64,000 bases of DNA from Silvibacterium acidisoli (GTDB lineage: Bacteria; Acidobacteriota; Terriglobia; Terriglobales; Acidobacteriaceae), in contig CP085323.1 in NCBI GenBank assembly GCA_022870745.1, positions 558,001 to 622,000 on the forward strand. The letters run 5' to 3'. The position numbers and the translations under genes were made by a program. The notes beneath the pieces were generated by a model. That model worked only from the letters and a program-made list of their open reading frames with translations, was not told the origin of the DNA and ran no database searches. Of this stretch, positions 25,124 to 34,817 are shown piece by piece (the stretch's first letter is position 1; every line of letters begins with the position of its first letter).

Positions 25124-27075
25124 CCGATTCGCTACATCTCTGGCTGATTCCGATTGTTCCCTTCGCCGGATTCCTGGTGAATGGTCTGGTGGGCCGCAAG
25201 CTGCCCCGGGCGCTGGTAAGCGCCATTGCCTTGATCGCAACCCTGATTCCCTTCCTGCAGGTTGCGAATATCTGGTTCCACTTCTCCTCGATCTCCAAAC
25301 CCTACGTTGAAAACCTGGGCTCATGGATCGTGGGAGGGGCGTTCCACGCGGACTTTGCACTGCAGCTCGATCAACTGACGATGATCATGCTGCTTATCAT
25401 TACCGGCGTAGGCTTCCTGATCCATGTCTACTCGACCGGCTACATGGCGCATGAAGACGGATACTGGCGGTTCTTTGCCTATCTGAACCTCTTCATGTTC
25501 TTCATGCTCACGCTGGTGCTGGCGGAGAACTTCCTGCTGATGTTTGTCGGCTGGGAGGGTGTGGGTCTCGCTTCGTACCTGCTGATCGGCTTCTACTTCC
25601 TGCGCGATTCGGCTGCACAGGCCGGTAAGAAGGCCTTTGTCGTCAACCGTATCGGCGACTTCGGCTTCCTGCTGGCGATGTTCCTGATGATTTCGCACTT
25701 CGGCTCGCTGAGCTACCACGATGTGTTCGCAGTCGTGGCGCAGCATCCGGAGTGGCAGGGCGGCTTCATCACGGTGATTGCGCTCTTCCTGATCCTGGGC
25801 GCTACCGGTAAATCGGCACAGATTCCGCTTTACATCTGGCTGCCGGACGCGATGGAAGGCCCGACGCCGGTCTCCGCTCTGATTCACGCGGCTACGATGG
25901 TCACCGCGGGCATCTACATGGTCGCCCGCACCCATGCCATCTTCGACCGTTCGCCCTTCGCGCTGAGCACGCTGGCTATCATCGGCGCAGCGACGGCATT
26001 CTTCGCGGCGACGATCGGCATCGTGCAGACGGATATCAAGCGCGTGCTGGCCTACTCGACCGTCTCACAGCTTGGCTACATGGTCATGGCGCTGGGCGTT
26101 GCGGCTTACTCCTCGGCGCTCTTCCACGTTCTGACCCACGCCTTCTTCAAGGCGCTGCTCTTCCTCGCAGCCGGTTCGGTGATCCATGCCGTGAGCGGCG
26201 AGCAGGATATGCGCGTGATGGGCGGCCTCTGGAAGAAGATTCCGATCACTTTCGTCACGATGACTGTCGGCGTAGTAGCGATATCAGGCATTCCACCTTT
26301 CGCCGGCTTCTTCTCGAAGGACGAGATCCTCTACCAGGCGTTCATTTCGCCGAACGGCGGCAAGATCCTCTGGTTCGTCGGACTCGTCACCGCCTTCCTG
26401 ACCTCGTTCTACATGTTCCGCCTCTGGTACATGACCTTCTTCGGTGAGAACCGCACGCCGGAAGCGAAGCATGACGATCACAGCCACGGTCACTCGCATG
26501 GTATCCATGAGAGCCCGCTGGTGATGACCGTTCCGCTGATGATCCTGGCGGTGCTTTCAGCGATTGGCGGTTTCCTTGGCGTTCCTGAAGGTATGTGGGG
26601 ACATAACGAGATCGGCCATTTCCTCGGGCCGATACTCGACCCGGCATCGCGTGTCGTGGGTGAAGGTCCGGAGCTTGCACTGGCGGGGCTTTCGGTTCTC
26701 GTCGGACTGGCCGGATGGGCCATGGCTCACTACTTCTACTACATGAAGCCTGAGCTTCCCGCGAAGCTGGCGCAGCAGTTCAGCGCAGTACACCGGCTGC
26801 TCGAGAACAAGTACTGGATCGATGAGATTTACGAAGGCCTGATCGTTACGCCGCTGCTGCTGGTTTCGCGCTATGTCCTGAAGGGACTGATCGATACCGG
26901 CATCATCGACGGCGCAGGCATGGCTGCCGGCGGCACGGCCCAGGGTCTGGGCGCGCTGGTGCAGCGTGTGCAGTCCGGCAATATTCGTTCCTATGCAGGC
27001 TGGCTCGCCTTTGGCGCGGCAGTCCTGCTGGTTGTGACTTACTTCGGATTTACAGCGCACTTTTCCGTGAGATAA
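25120..27075 (+). CDS. nuoL: NADH-quinone oxidoreductase subunit L
   Basis: 651 residues. NuoL is the distal Mrp-type antiporter-like subunit with the long lateral helix. [16 protein letters not shown] near 142 holds the functional Glu, and [24 protein letters not shown] (split around residues 241-264) contains the broken helix with Lys and Pro. A His-rich loop ([13 protein letters not shown] near 455) faces one side of the membrane; such loops vary between species and could bind metal. The C-terminal ~130 residues form the lateral arm and last helix. Confidence 0.95.
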   Translation: MTDSLHLWLIPIVPFAGFLVNGLVGRKLPRALVSAIALIATLIPFLQVANIWFHFSSISKPYVENLGSWIVGGAFHADFALQLDQLTMIMLLIITGVGFLIHVYSTGYMAHEDGYWRFFAYLNLFMFFMLTLVLAENFLLMFVGWEGVGLASYLLIGFYFLRDSAAQAGKKAFVVNRIGDFGFLLAMFLMISHFGSLSYHDVFAVVAQHPEWQGGFITVIALFLILGATGKSAQIPLYIWLPDAMEGPTPVSALIHAATMVTAGIYMVARTHAIFDRSPFALSTLAIIGAATAFFAATIGIVQTDIKRVLAYSTVSQLGYMVMALGVAAYSSALFHVLTHAFFKALLFLAAGSVIHAVSGEQDMRVMGGLWKKIPITFVTMTVGVVAISGIPPFAGFFSKDEILYQAFISPNGGKILWFVGLVTAFLTSFYMFRLWYMTFFGENRTPEAKHDDHSHGHSHGIHESPLVMTVPLMILAVLSAIGGFLGVPEGMWGHNEIGHFLGPILDPASRVVGEGPELALAGLSVLVGLAGWAMAHYFYYMKPELPAKLAQQFSAVHRLLENKYWIDEIYEGLIVTPLLLVSRYVLKGLIDTGIIDGAGMAAGGTAQGLGALVQRVQSGNIRSYAGWLAFGAAVLLVVTYFGFTAHFSVR

Positions 27076-27097
27076 CCGAGATATAAGGACGCTATCA

Positions 27098-28597
27098 GTG
27101 CTGACCGACTCTATCCTGACGCTTACCACCCTCGTGCCCGCCGCGGGCGCGGTGGTGGTAACACTGCTGCCGCGCAAAGGCCGCGCCGTACAGTGGTGGA
27201 CCCTGCTTGTATCGCTTGTCACCTTCGGCCTGACGTTACACCTGCCTTTTCATTACGTGTACGGCCAGACCGGATTCCAGTTTGAAGAGAATTACTCCTG
27301 GATCCAGAACCCTGCGATCCGGTATCACCTTGGCGTAGACGGTATTTCGATGTGGCTGGTGGTGCTGACGGGCTTCCTGTCCGTGCTCGGCACCCTGGCG
27401 TCGTGGAAAGCGATCAAAAGCCGCACCAAGGAGTACTACTTCCTCTTCCTGCTGCAGCAGACGGCAATGATTGGCGTCTTCGTTTCGCTGGACATGTTCC
27501 TCTACTACGGCTTCTGGGAGCTTTCTCTGATCCCGATGGCGATCCTGATCGCCATGTTCGGCCGGGAACGCGGTCCGCGCACGGCGCTGAAGTTCTTCAC
27601 CTACACCTTCATCCCTTCGGCGCTCTTCCTGGTGGCGATCCTGTGGCTTTACTCGAAGACGGGCACCTTCGACTTCGTGCAGCTGCAGGCGGCGCTCAGC
27701 GCCAACCACTCGCTGCTGACTGCAAAGGAACTCTGCTGGATCTCAACCGCGTTCCTCTTCGCCTTCGCGGTCAAGGTTCCGGTGTTTCCGCTGCATGGCT
27801 GGCTGAGCGACACGATCTTCGAGGCTCCTACCGCCATGGCGATGGTTGTCGCCGGCAAGCTGGGCCTCTACTCGATCCTGCGCTTCAATCTGGGCCTCTT
27901 CCCTGCGCAGGCGCGGGAAGTCGCTCCGTACATGATCGCGCTCTCCGTGATCGGCGTACTCTACGGCGCGCTGATTGCACTGGTACAAAAGGATGTGCGC
28001 CGCCTGATCGGCTACTCCATCCTGAGCCACCTGAGCTTCTGCACGCTGGGCATCTTCTGCTTCGCGCTGGCAGGGCTCGACGGCTCGGTCTACCAGATCC
28101 TGAACCACGGGCTCTCCGGCTCGGCGATCCTGATCCTGGCCGGCTTCCTCTACGAGCGCTACGGCACCTACGACATGGCGCAGTACGGCGGCCTGGCGGC
28201 GAAGATGCCGTGGATGGCCACCCTGTTCGTTATCACCTCGTTGTCGCTGGTCGGCCTGCCGATCCTGAACGGCTTCGTGGGCGAGTTCCTGATCCTGAGC
28301 GGCAGCTTCCCGCATCATGAAGTGTGGGTCGCCTTCGCGACGCTGGGCGTGATCCTGGGCGCGGCCTACATGCTCTGGATGGTTCAGCGGATCTTCTACG
28401 GTCCGCAGTCGACGATGGTAGTCAACCGTTCCTTCCCCGATCTTGGCTTCCGCGAGCAGATTGCCCTGTGGCCTGCCGTGATCCTGATGCTGGTGATGGG
28501 CGTCGCTTCGCCCTACTGGATGCGCGCGATTGACGGCGCAGTCAGCAACCTGGCCGATACTGCTGCACACACTGTTTCTTATCTGGAGACGCGATGA
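27098..28597 (+). CDS. nuoM: NADH-quinone oxidoreductase subunit M
   Basis: 499 residues, GTG start with AAGGA site upstream. It is the second antiporter-like subunit, about 14 helices. [18 protein letters not shown]-type core ([11 protein letters not shown] near 142) and [19 protein letters not shown] near 226 carry the proton-channel Glu and Lys. The C-terminal helices end at ETR. The stop overlaps the nuoN start (ATGA). Confidence 0.95.
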   Translation: MLTDSILTLTTLVPAAGAVVVTLLPRKGRAVQWWTLLVSLVTFGLTLHLPFHYVYGQTGFQFEENYSWIQNPAIRYHLGVDGISMWLVVLTGFLSVLGTLASWKAIKSRTKEYYFLFLLQQTAMIGVFVSLDMFLYYGFWELSLIPMAILIAMFGRERGPRTALKFFTYTFIPSALFLVAILWLYSKTGTFDFVQLQAALSANHSLLTAKELCWISTAFLFAFAVKVPVFPLHGWLSDTIFEAPTAMAMVVAGKLGLYSILRFNLGLFPAQAREVAPYMIALSVIGVLYGALIALVQKDVRRLIGYSILSHLSFCTLGIFCFALAGLDGSVYQILNHGLSGSAILILAGFLYERYGTYDMAQYGGLAAKMPWMATLFVITSLSLVGLPILNGFVGEFLILSGSFPHHEVWVAFATLGVILGAAYMLWMVQRIFYGPQSTMVVNRSFPDLGFREQIALWPAVILMLVMGVASPYWMRAIDGAVSNLADTAAHTVSYLETR

Positions 28598-30063
28598 ATA
28601 CAGTACCCCAGATTTTTCGCATTCTCCCTGAAGTGATTCTGACGGTTACCGGCGTTCTGATCATGCTGATCGAGCCGGTGATGCCGAAGTCGGCAAGCCG
28701 TAAATCGATGGGATGGCTCTCCGTGCTTGGCACGCTGGCCGCGCTGGGCGCAAGCCTCTGGCAGTATCAGCTGCCTGTGGGAACGGCTTACTTCGGCACC
28801 ATCCAGACGGATGCCTTCAGCGTCTTCTTCCACGTGCTCATCTGCTCGATAGTGCTGGTGTCGCTGCTTGCGGCCATCAGCTCGGCTCCGCGCGAGATGG
28901 ACACGCTGGGCGAATACTTTGGACTGGTTGTCTTCGGTGCTGTAGGCATGCTGTTCATGACCTCGGCCGTAGAACTGCTGGTGGTCTTTATCGGCCTTGA
29001 GATCTCGTCGATCTCGACCTACATTCTTGCGGCCTTCCGCCGCAAGAGCGCCAAGGGCCCGGAAGCCGGCATCAAGTACCTGCTGCTCGGCTCTTTCGCC
29101 ACAGCGTTCTTCCTTTACGGCATCGCGATGCTCTTCGGCGCAACCGGCACGACCGTGATCAGCCAGATTGCCGACCGTCTCGGCTCGAGCCACCTGCCGC
29201 TCCTGGCAGTCGCCGGACTGGGCATGATCCTGATCGGCATCGGCTTCAAGGTTTCGGCGGCTCCCTTCCAGGTGTGGACGCCGGACGTTTACGAAGGCTC
29301 GCCTTCCCCGGTGGTCGGCCTGATGTCGACCGCTCCCAAGGCCGCGGCCTTCGCGGTTCTGCTGCGCATCCTCTACGGCGCGCTGCCGACGCTGCATGAG
29401 TACTGGGTGCCGCTGCTCTGGTGGCTCTCGGCGCTCTCGATGACTGTGGGCAACCTTGGCGCGCTGCGCCAGCGCAACGTCAAGCGCCTGCTGGCGTACT
29501 CCTCAATCGCGCACGCGGGCTACCTGCTGGCGGCCTTCACGGCTCTTTCGGCAGACGGCATTGCGGCGGCCAGCTTCTACGCCGTCACCTACGCGGCCAT
29601 GAACGTAGGCATCTTCGCCGTGGTCAGCTATGCGGGCGGATACGACGATCGCCTCACGCTGATCGAAGACTATCGCGGACTGGCTTACCGCGCTCCCGTC
29701 ATGGGCGGCGCGATGGCCTTCTTCCTGATGTCGCTGATCGGCATCCCCTTCACCGGCGGATTCTTCGGCAAGTTCTATGTCTTCTCTGCAGCCCTGCACT
29801 CGGGATTCCTGTGGCTGGGCATCATCGGCCTGCTGAACAGCGGCATTGGCGCTTTCTACTATCTGCGGCTGATCGCGGCTCTCTATTCGAAGCCGTCCGA
29901 AGCGGCTCCGCTTAACCAGATTCCGCGGCCCAGCTTCGCGCTGCTGCTCGGTGTCTTCCTCACTGTGGCTGCGACGCTGATCCTCGGTATCGTTCCGGGA
30001 CGCGTCCTGGCGATGGCCAAGGCTGGGGCGGCGACGTTCTATTCGGTCAGCGCTTCGAAGTAG
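28594..30063 (+). CDS. nuoN: NADH-quinone oxidoreductase subunit N
   Basis: 489 residues, third antiporter-like subunit, about 14 helices. [19 protein letters not shown] near 130 and the [20 protein letters not shown] block near 222 hold the conserved channel residues. It is the last gene of the complex I operon; a textbook rho-independent terminator follows 14 bases after the stop. Confidence 0.95.
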   Translation: MNTVPQIFRILPEVILTVTGVLIMLIEPVMPKSASRKSMGWLSVLGTLAALGASLWQYQLPVGTAYFGTIQTDAFSVFFHVLICSIVLVSLLAAISSAPREMDTLGEYFGLVVFGAVGMLFMTSAVELLVVFIGLEISSISTYILAAFRRKSAKGPEAGIKYLLLGSFATAFFLYGIAMLFGATGTTVISQIADRLGSSHLPLLAVAGLGMILIGIGFKVSAAPFQVWTPDVYEGSPSPVVGLMSTAPKAAAFAVLLRILYGALPTLHEYWVPLLWWLSALSMTVGNLGALRQRNVKRLLAYSSIAHAGYLLAAFTALSADGIAAASFYAVTYAAMNVGIFAVVSYAGGYDDRLTLIEDYRGLAYRAPVMGGAMAFFLMSLIGIPFTGGFFGKFYVFSAALHSGFLWLGIIGLLNSGIGAFYYLRLIAALYSKPSEAAPLNQIPRPSFALLLGVFLTVAATLILGIVPGRVLAMAKAGAATFYSVSASK

Positions 30064-30077
30064 TTTCAAATAAGCAG

Positions 30078-30118
30078 GTGAAAGGCCTCCGAGAAATCGG
30101 AGGCCTTTCACTTTTGGC
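30078..30118 (+). terminator. Rho-independent terminator of the nuo operon
   Basis: GTGAAAGGCCTCCGA (30078-30092) pairs perfectly with TCGGAGGCCTTTCAC (30097-30111) over a GAAA tetraloop, followed by TTTT. Stem, loop and T run are all classical. Confidence 0.88.
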
Positions 30119-30156
30119 TCAGTGGCTAAAGCCCCTCTCTTCTTGTCTACTTCTAC

Positions 30157-30176
30157 GGCACGGTTGAAGCCGTGCC
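30157..30176. repeat. REP-like hairpin (GGCACGG/CCGTGCC)
   Basis: GGCACGG-TTGAAG-CCGTGCC forms a 7-bp stem. It is followed directly by CTGATACA, which also follows the right arm of the hairpin at 37025-37044. It belongs to the same family as the hairpins in the pdxS-pdxT spacer. Confidence 0.6.
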
Positions 30177-30210
30177 CTGATACAAACCACACGTCGATCA
30201 GATCTGTGGT

Positions 30211-30295
30211 TGTCATCCCGAACGACACGAGAGATCTGGAATTTGTGGTGAGTCGAGATCTCGAGAGCAGATTCCTCGTTTTACTCGGAATGACA
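30211..30295. repeat. GTCAT/ATGAC dispersed repeat, copy with both ends
   Basis: TGTCATCCCGA (30211-30221) and TCGGAATGACA (30285-30295) are inverted ends with one mismatch. GAGCAGATTCCTCG precedes the right end, as in the copies at 15396 and 35165. About 85 bases, no coding content; a MITE-like or REP-like element. Confidence 0.6.
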
Positions 30296-30319
30296 ATCCT
30301 AATGAAACGGCGGGTGCGA

Positions 30320-32068
30320 TCATGACCGGTCGTGCTTGAGGTACTCGGGCAGGCCCAGGCCACCGTTGCGCTGGCCAGGAGGCGTCTCCGGCATGGGCCA
30401 GGGCTGTGCTCCTACTCGGTGCGCCCATGCCCTGTACGCTGTCTGCAGGCGTGCTACCTGGTCGGGGAATTCATCGGCCAGATTGTGCGTTTCCGTCCGG
30501 TCGGCCTCCATGTCGTAGAGCTCCCAGTTGTTCGGGAAGGCCGACACCAGCTTCCATTTGCCATCCCGGACAGCGCAATTCCCTTCGTGCTCCCAGAAGA
30601 GCATGCCTCGGTCAGCAACGGCTCCGCCACGGAAGACCGGGGTCAGGCTTTTACCTTCAGGAGGCGGAGGAGGCGTGCCGGCAATGGTTGTCGTGGGATA
30701 CGAAACTCCGCTGACGGCCAGGCAGGTTGCCATGATGTCGATCTCGTGACCGAGCTGGTGCGTAATCGCTCCGCGTGCGTGGATGCCTCTCGGCCAATGC
30801 GCGACCAGCGGCGAAGAGATGCCGCCCTCGTGCGCGTAGTGCTTGTAGAGGCGAAAGGGCGTGTTGCTGACGTTGCCCCAGGGGCCACCGTAGCTCTGGA
30901 ACGTAGTCGCCGGGCCGGGCATGATCTCGGGATTATTTCCGGAGACGACCGGCTTGCCATCCTTCGTCTTCTCGGGGATGAAGATCGGGCGCTTCGCGCC
31001 TTCGGCCAGCGGTCCGATCTCTTCGTAGTTGCCGCCGTTGTCGACCATGAAGAAGATCAGCGTGTTCTCGAGCTGGCCCATCTGTTCGAGCTTGGCGACG
31101 ATACGTCCGATGCCCTGGTCAAGCCGGTCGACCTGCGCGGCGTAGACGGCCATGCGCTCGGCCTCCCAGTCCTTGTACGAAGCGCGGGGCCAGTCGGGCA
31201 CGCGGGGATCGCGCTCGGTGAGCGGCCACTCCTTCTTGAGCAGGCCCATTTCAAGCTGCTTCGCGTGACGCGATTTGCGGTGGGCGTCCCATCCGTCGCG
31301 GTATCTCGCTCGATACTTCGCGACCGTCTCCTCGGGAGCCTGCAGCGGCCAGTGGGGCGCGTTGAATGCCGCATAGAGAAAGAAGGGCTTTTCCGTCTTC
31401 CCTGCTTCACCGAGGAACTCGACGGCGTTGTCGGCGATTCCGTCGGTGAAGTAGAAGTCGGGCGCGGTTTCGCGGATCGGCTTGTTGTCGCGCACCAGCG
31501 TGGCGGGGTCGTAGTAGTTCGCCGCTCCGGCGATGATGCCGTAGTAGCGATTGAAGCCGCGCTGCAGCGGCCAGTTCGACTTGTCGACGCCTGAGAAATC
31601 CGCATCGGGCTTCGCCCGCTCGTCGATAGGCGTCAGATGCCACTTGCCGGACATCATGGTGTGGTAGCCGCCAGCCTTGAGCGCCTCGGCGATGGTCACG
31701 CAGCCTTTCCAGAGGTTTCCGTCGTATGACGGGTAGGGATAGCGGCCGTGATCGTCGGTCATCATGCCCATGTGCGCCTGGTGCGAGTAGAGTCCGGACA
31801 GGAGCGCCGCGCGCGAGGGGCAGCAACGGGGAGAGTTGTAGAACTGGCTGAAGCGCAGTCCCTCGCTGGCGAGCCGGTCGAGTGTCGGCGTATCGATCTC
31901 AGAGCCGTAGCAACCAATGTCGGAATAGCCCATGTCGTCGGCGAGGATAAGAACGATGTTGGGCTTTTTCGTTGTGTCCTGCTGTGCGGCTTCAAGGGAT
32001 GGCTGGGCTACGGAAACGGCCGCTGCGGTGAGCAACGAATCGCGCAGAAACTCTCGGCGGTTTTTCAA
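30320..32068 (-). CDS. Exported sulfatase (arylsulfatase-like)
   Basis: 582 residues from a TTG at 32068, chosen because CGGGAG lies about 7 bases before it and because it puts a Tat signal (NRREFLRD plus an Ala-rich hydrophobic run) at the N-terminus; a longer ATG frame (32206) would add unrelated Arg-rich residues and overlap the next gene. The sulfatase signature C-C-P-S-R is at 82-86, so Cys82 would be converted to formylglycine. NIVLILADDMGYSD near 37 supplies the metal-binding Asp pair. Such enzymes hydrolyse sulfate esters, often of polysaccharides, in the periplasm. No anaerobic or FGE-type maturase gene is in the window, and no glycan cluster surrounds it. Confidence 0.9.
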   Translation of the reverse strand: MKNRREFLRDSLLTAAAVSVAQPSLEAAQQDTTKKPNIVLILADDMGYSDIGCYGSEIDTPTLDRLASEGLRFSQFYNSPRCCPSRAALLSGLYSHQAHMGMMTDDHGRYPYPSYDGNLWKGCVTIAEALKAGGYHTMMSGKWHLTPIDERAKPDADFSGVDKSNWPLQRGFNRYYGIIAGAANYYDPATLVRDNKPIRETAPDFYFTDGIADNAVEFLGEAGKTEKPFFLYAAFNAPHWPLQAPEETVAKYRARYRDGWDAHRKSRHAKQLEMGLLKKEWPLTERDPRVPDWPRASYKDWEAERMAVYAAQVDRLDQGIGRIVAKLEQMGQLENTLIFFMVDNGGNYEEIGPLAEGAKRPIFIPEKTKDGKPVVSGNNPEIMPGPATTFQSYGGPWGNVSNTPFRLYKHYAHEGGISSPLVAHWPRGIHARGAITHQLGHEIDIMATCLAVSGVSYPTTTIAGTPPPPPEGKSLTPVFRGGAVADRGMLFWEHEGNCAVRDGKWKLVSAFPNNWELYDMEADRTETHNLADEFPDQVARLQTAYRAWAHRVGAQPWPMPETPPGQRNGGLGLPEYLKHDRS

Positions 32069-32162
32069 TGGGGGCTCCCGGGGATTGACTGAAATGCAGG
32101 AACCAGTCTCGCTTGGGAGTTGAGGAGCTGTCCAATCGCCGCCGCACGTTCGGGAACGTCGT

Positions 32163-32612
32163 CTACGTTTTGAGCAGCCGCCTGCCGAACGGAAAGCGTC
32201 CGACAACCTGCGTATGCAGTCTTTTCACTTCTTCCAGACGAGAATTGAGCAGGCAATTTAGGGAGAGTGGAGCAACAACGGAAGGAACGAGGAGTGCCTC
32301 CTGCGACTTCTCAAGCCAGCTATTCCCGATCTGCTGTGTTGTAGCCAGATCGTGCTCCCAGTTCGATGGAAGTTCGCTCTCCGCTAGCTTATGGATGGCT
32401 CCGTCCGGCACATTCACCGAGAGAAGTTGATAGGTATCAGGCAAAAGGTCGTAGCTGGGCACATGCACCAGAATTTCCAGCAGGCACAGAGCAGGATGTT
32501 CGGAGAGATAGACGATCCGTCTGCCGGGACGGCGCGTGTGCCAGCGGCCATCCGCCAGCTCGCCGCCCATCCCTGTGAGATCCGCATGATTGCTGACCCG
32601 GTACAGGATCAA
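32163..32612 (-). CDS. RES-domain toxin (type II toxin-antitoxin)
   Basis: 149 residues. The RES fold is named for Arg, Glu and Ser, seen here as Arg5 (LYR), Glu46 (LLEILVH) and Ser111 (VPSVVAP). Characterised RES toxins (MbcT and relatives) degrade NAD+ and halt growth. The GRWHTRRPGRRIVYLSEHPALCLLE stretch, split over 22-46, is the family core. The start overlaps the stop of the upstream antitoxin gene (ATGA), as expected for a co-translated pair. Length is normal and no residue of the triad is missing, so it is probably active. Confidence 0.9.
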   Translation of the reverse strand: MILYRVSNHADLTGMGGELADGRWHTRRPGRRIVYLSEHPALCLLEILVHVPSYDLLPDTYQLLSVNVPDGAIHKLAESELPSNWEHDLATTQQIGNSWLEKSQEALLVPSVVAPLSLNCLLNSRLEEVKRLHTQVVGRFPFGRRLLKT

Positions 32613-33058
32613 ACGTAGATACCTTCATCGAGCTGATGGAGCATCTGGCGCACGACGTCGCCACCCGCTTCGCTCCGCAATAAGTCGAGAGGAGCACGGC
32701 CATCCAGTTGATGATTCTTCGCGCGGAGCCAGCCCAATGCCTTTTCGTGGTTCGCGAAGACCTCGTCCGCCAGGGATAAAATCCTGGTCAGACGCACCAT
32801 CCTGTCTGACTCTTCGATGGAGAGCGGCTGCCGTTTCTGCTTCCTGTGCTTGAGGGTTCGGGCCGGGAGAACGAGCGTATGCACTTCTCCGAATGTCAGG
32901 CCCGCGTCCCGCAGATCATCGATCACCTTTACGGGCAGACCGCTCTCCACACGTTCGGCAACCTGAAACTGGCTGGAGTGCTTGCCAAAGATTGTCTCGA
33001 ACAGACGTTCCCTGGCGGCTGAGGTTTTGTGAGCCGTTGCACGTGCGACCGTTGCCAT
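32609..33058 (-). CDS. Xre/MbcA/ParS-type antitoxin (DUF2384)
   Basis: 149 residues. The C-terminal half has the DUF2384 toxin-binding domain: RILSLADEVFANHEKALGWL near 92 and LDGRAPLDLLRSEAGGDVVRQML near 118. The N-terminal half carries the helix-turn-helix region used for self-repression. It precedes its toxin and overlaps it by 4 bases. Its promoter region (33078-33111) carries a perfect palindrome and two direct repeats, a likely autoregulatory operator. Confidence 0.9.
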   Translation of the reverse strand: MATVARATAHKTSAARERLFETIFGKHSSQFQVAERVESGLPVKVIDDLRDAGLTFGEVHTLVLPARTLKHRKQKRQPLSIEESDRMVRLTRILSLADEVFANHEKALGWLRAKNHQLDGRAPLDLLRSEAGGDVVRQMLHQLDEGIYV

Positions 33059-33077
33059 TCGACCACCTCAGGTACAT

Positions 33078-33111
33078 TATGCCACACTCAATGATGGCAT
33101 ATGCCACACTC
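33078..33111. promoter_or_regulatory. Candidate operator of the toxin-antitoxin pair
   Basis: TATGCCACACTC occurs twice, at 33078-33089 and 33100-33111 (22-base period, two helical turns). Overlapping them, TGGCATATGCCA (33095-33106) is a perfect 12-bp palindrome. The site lies 20-53 bases before the antitoxin start on the minus strand. Confidence 0.6.
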
Positions 33112-33120
33112 GAAGAGAGG

Positions 33121-33161
33121 CAAGCAAAAGGCCTCCGGCTGTGCCGGAGGCCTTTTGCTTG
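33121..33161 (-). terminator. Strong terminator between atpE and the toxin-antitoxin pair
   Basis: CAAGCAAAAGGCCTCCGG (33121-33138) and its exact complement (33144-33161) form an 18-bp stem with a 5-base loop (CTGTG). On the minus strand it follows atpE by 15 bases and the 3' arm is rich in T (CCTTTTGCTTG), consistent with a rho-independent terminator of the atp genes. Confidence 0.8.
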
Positions 33162-33175
33162 CCACAAACTTCTGC

Positions 33176-33478
33176 TTACTTGGCCTTGAGGAAGATCACC
33201 ACGAGCGTGAACAGGGTCAGCGACTCGATGAAGGCGAGGCCGAGGACCAGCAGCAGCTGGATACCGGCGCGTGCTCCAGGGTTGCGGGCGAGGGCTTCGA
33301 CGGCCGAAGCGGTTGCCTTGCCCTGTCCGAGGCCGCAAAGACCGGCTGCGATGGCCATGCCGATACCGGCGCCGATCGGCACCAGGCTGGCGGCTCCGGT
33401 TCCACCGGTCTGCGCCATGGCGGGCATCGCCAGGCAGAGGACCGAGAGCATCATGAATACGAACTGAAGTTTGCGCAT
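33176..33478 (-). CDS. atpE: ATP synthase Fo subunit c
   Basis: 100 residues from the ATG at 33478, preceded by AGGAG at a perfect distance; the GTG six codons upstream is rejected. An N-terminal extension of about 23 residues looks like a signal peptide (ending AMAQ), then the usual two-helix hairpin with the polar loop ARNP near 64-67. The ion-binding carboxylate is Glu85 (FIESLTLF). Gln52 (GQG) and Ser86 match two ligands of Na+-type c-rings such as Ilyobacter, but the Val and Thr of that site are Phe83 and Leu87 here, so the coupling ion is unclear and H+ remains likely. Confidence 0.93.
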   Translation of the reverse strand: MRKLQFVFMMLSVLCLAMPAMAQTGGTGAASLVPIGAGIGMAIAAGLCGLGQGKATASAVEALARNPGARAGIQLLLVLGLAFIESLTLFTLVVIFLKAK

Positions 33479-33605
33479 TTGTATCTCCTGCTTCACTTTC
33501 GAATTAATCCGTCAGTGGGTGGTTGAGGCTCACCGTGCTGGCCCCCTCACGCTCACGGCACCGGCAGTTGGGCGGCGGAAGCAGTCCGCCCGGCCGGAAT
33601 CCTTT

Positions 33606-34349
33606 TTAGTGCGCCTCGTCGTGCGCTACAGCCTGCGACAGATAGATGAGCGTCAGCAGCATGAACACATAGGCCTGAATGAGCGCTACGCCGAAGTGCA
33701 GTCCCAGGAAGGCGATCGGCAGACCGATCGGTACCATCGAGAAGAAGACCAGTGTCAGCAGGTCGCTGGCAAACATGTTCGCGTAAAGACGGATGGTAAG
33801 CGACATGATGCGGGCGAGGTGCGAGATGATCTCGATCGGGAAGAGCAGCGGCGCCACCCACCAGATGGGGCCCATGAAGTGCTTTATGTAGCCGACCGGT
33901 CCCTGGGCCTTGATGCCGTGCCAGTTGTAGTAGGCAAAGGTCAGCAGCGCCACGCCGAGAGGAACTTCAGGCCGCGCGGTGGGCGTTTCAATGCCCGGCA
34001 ACAATCCGAAGAGATTGCAACCCACGACAAAGAGCAGAACCGTCGTTACAAATGGCAGGAATGGCTCGTAGCCGTGGCCGATGATGGAGTCGGCCTGATT
34101 GGAAACAAATTCGTTGATCGATTCAGCGATGTGCTGGACGGTTCCCGGCTTCTCCACGTTCAGTGAGGCGCGGGCAGCGATGAAGAACAGGATCAGACCG
34201 GTCATGACGACCAGCTCGAGCGTAAGGGCGTTGCCGATAGGCGCGTTCGGATGCGCGGGGTGGATGCCCATCTTGCCGAGCAGAGCGTCGACAGGGCCGG
34301 CGAAGAGCCGGTTCAGAAGTCCCGTGAGTGCGAGAAGGAGAGCCTGCAT
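33606..34349 (-). CDS. atpB: ATP synthase Fo subunit a
   Basis: 247 residues. Subunit a provides the two half-channels for ions and the essential Arg facing the c-ring, here Arg177 in SLTIRLYANMFASDL. The C-terminal helices (HFGVALIQAYVFMLLTLIYLSQA) contain the conserved Gln. The start is ATG; the preceding gene atpI ends 30 bases upstream. The order atpZ-atpI-atpB-atpE is normal, but atpF, H, A, G, D and C are not in the window. Confidence 0.94.
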   Translation of the reverse strand: MQALLLALTGLLNRLFAGPVDALLGKMGIHPAHPNAPIGNALTLELVVMTGLILFFIAARASLNVEKPGTVQHIAESINEFVSNQADSIIGHGYEPFLPFVTTVLLFVVGCNLFGLLPGIETPTARPEVPLGVALLTFAYYNWHGIKAQGPVGYIKHFMGPIWWVAPLLFPIEIISHLARIMSLTIRLYANMFASDLLTLVFFSMVPIGLPIAFLGLHFGVALIQAYVFMLLTLIYLSQAVAHDEAH

Positions 34350-34379
34350 ATGTCCCGTTTGGCGGTTGGAATCTTTGTC

Positions 34380-34817
34380 TCAGGAGCGCAGCAGGCGGAC
34401 GGCCTCGAAGGTAAGAGCGATAACGGCCAACCCTAAACCTGCAATCAACGCGTAAAGCGATCCATGGAAACACCTTAGGGTAACATAAATGACCACGGCG
34501 GCGAGGGTGAGGCGGAGGAAAAACATGCCTACTACAAAGCCTGTCGACCGGGGCGCCTTTGCCTTGTCGAGCCGGGCGTTGATCAGGCCGATCAGCTGCT
34601 GCCACTCATACAATCCGGTTGCCGAAACCATCGCGCCTGCAAGCAGATAGACGCCGCTCTGCCAGCCGCCCAGCACGGTAGCGACAAGGAAACCGAGCAC
34701 AGCGAGATAAGCTGTCGTGCGAATGGCGCGGCGCATGGCTGCCTTCAGATCGGCGTCAGAAAACTGGACGATCGGGTGAGTTTCAGGGGATGGCGTTTCG
34801 TTCATGGCTTCATTCAT
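34380..34817 (-). CDS. atpI: ATP synthase subunit I-like protein
   Basis: 145 residues. A polar N-terminal tail of about 35 residues precedes four hydrophobic segments (about 36-52, 56-72, 92-112, 120-138), the layout of AtpI, a c-ring assembly factor. Sequence motifs are weak in this family, so the call rests on size, topology and its place between atpZ and atpB. It overlaps atpZ by 4 bases. Confidence 0.75.
   Translation of the reverse strand: MNEAMNETPSPETHPIVQFSDADLKAAMRRAIRTTAYLAVLGFLVATVLGGWQSGVYLLAGAMVSATGLYEWQQLIGLINARLDKAKAPRSTGFVVGMFFLRLTLAAVVIYVTLRCFHGSLYALIAGLGLAVIALTFEAVRLLRS

Noticed and set aside
33078-33111. CRISPR-like direct repeats upstream of the antitoxin gene
   Set aside because: Only two 12-base units are present, with a 10-base gap, and no cas genes occur in the window; an operator explains them better.
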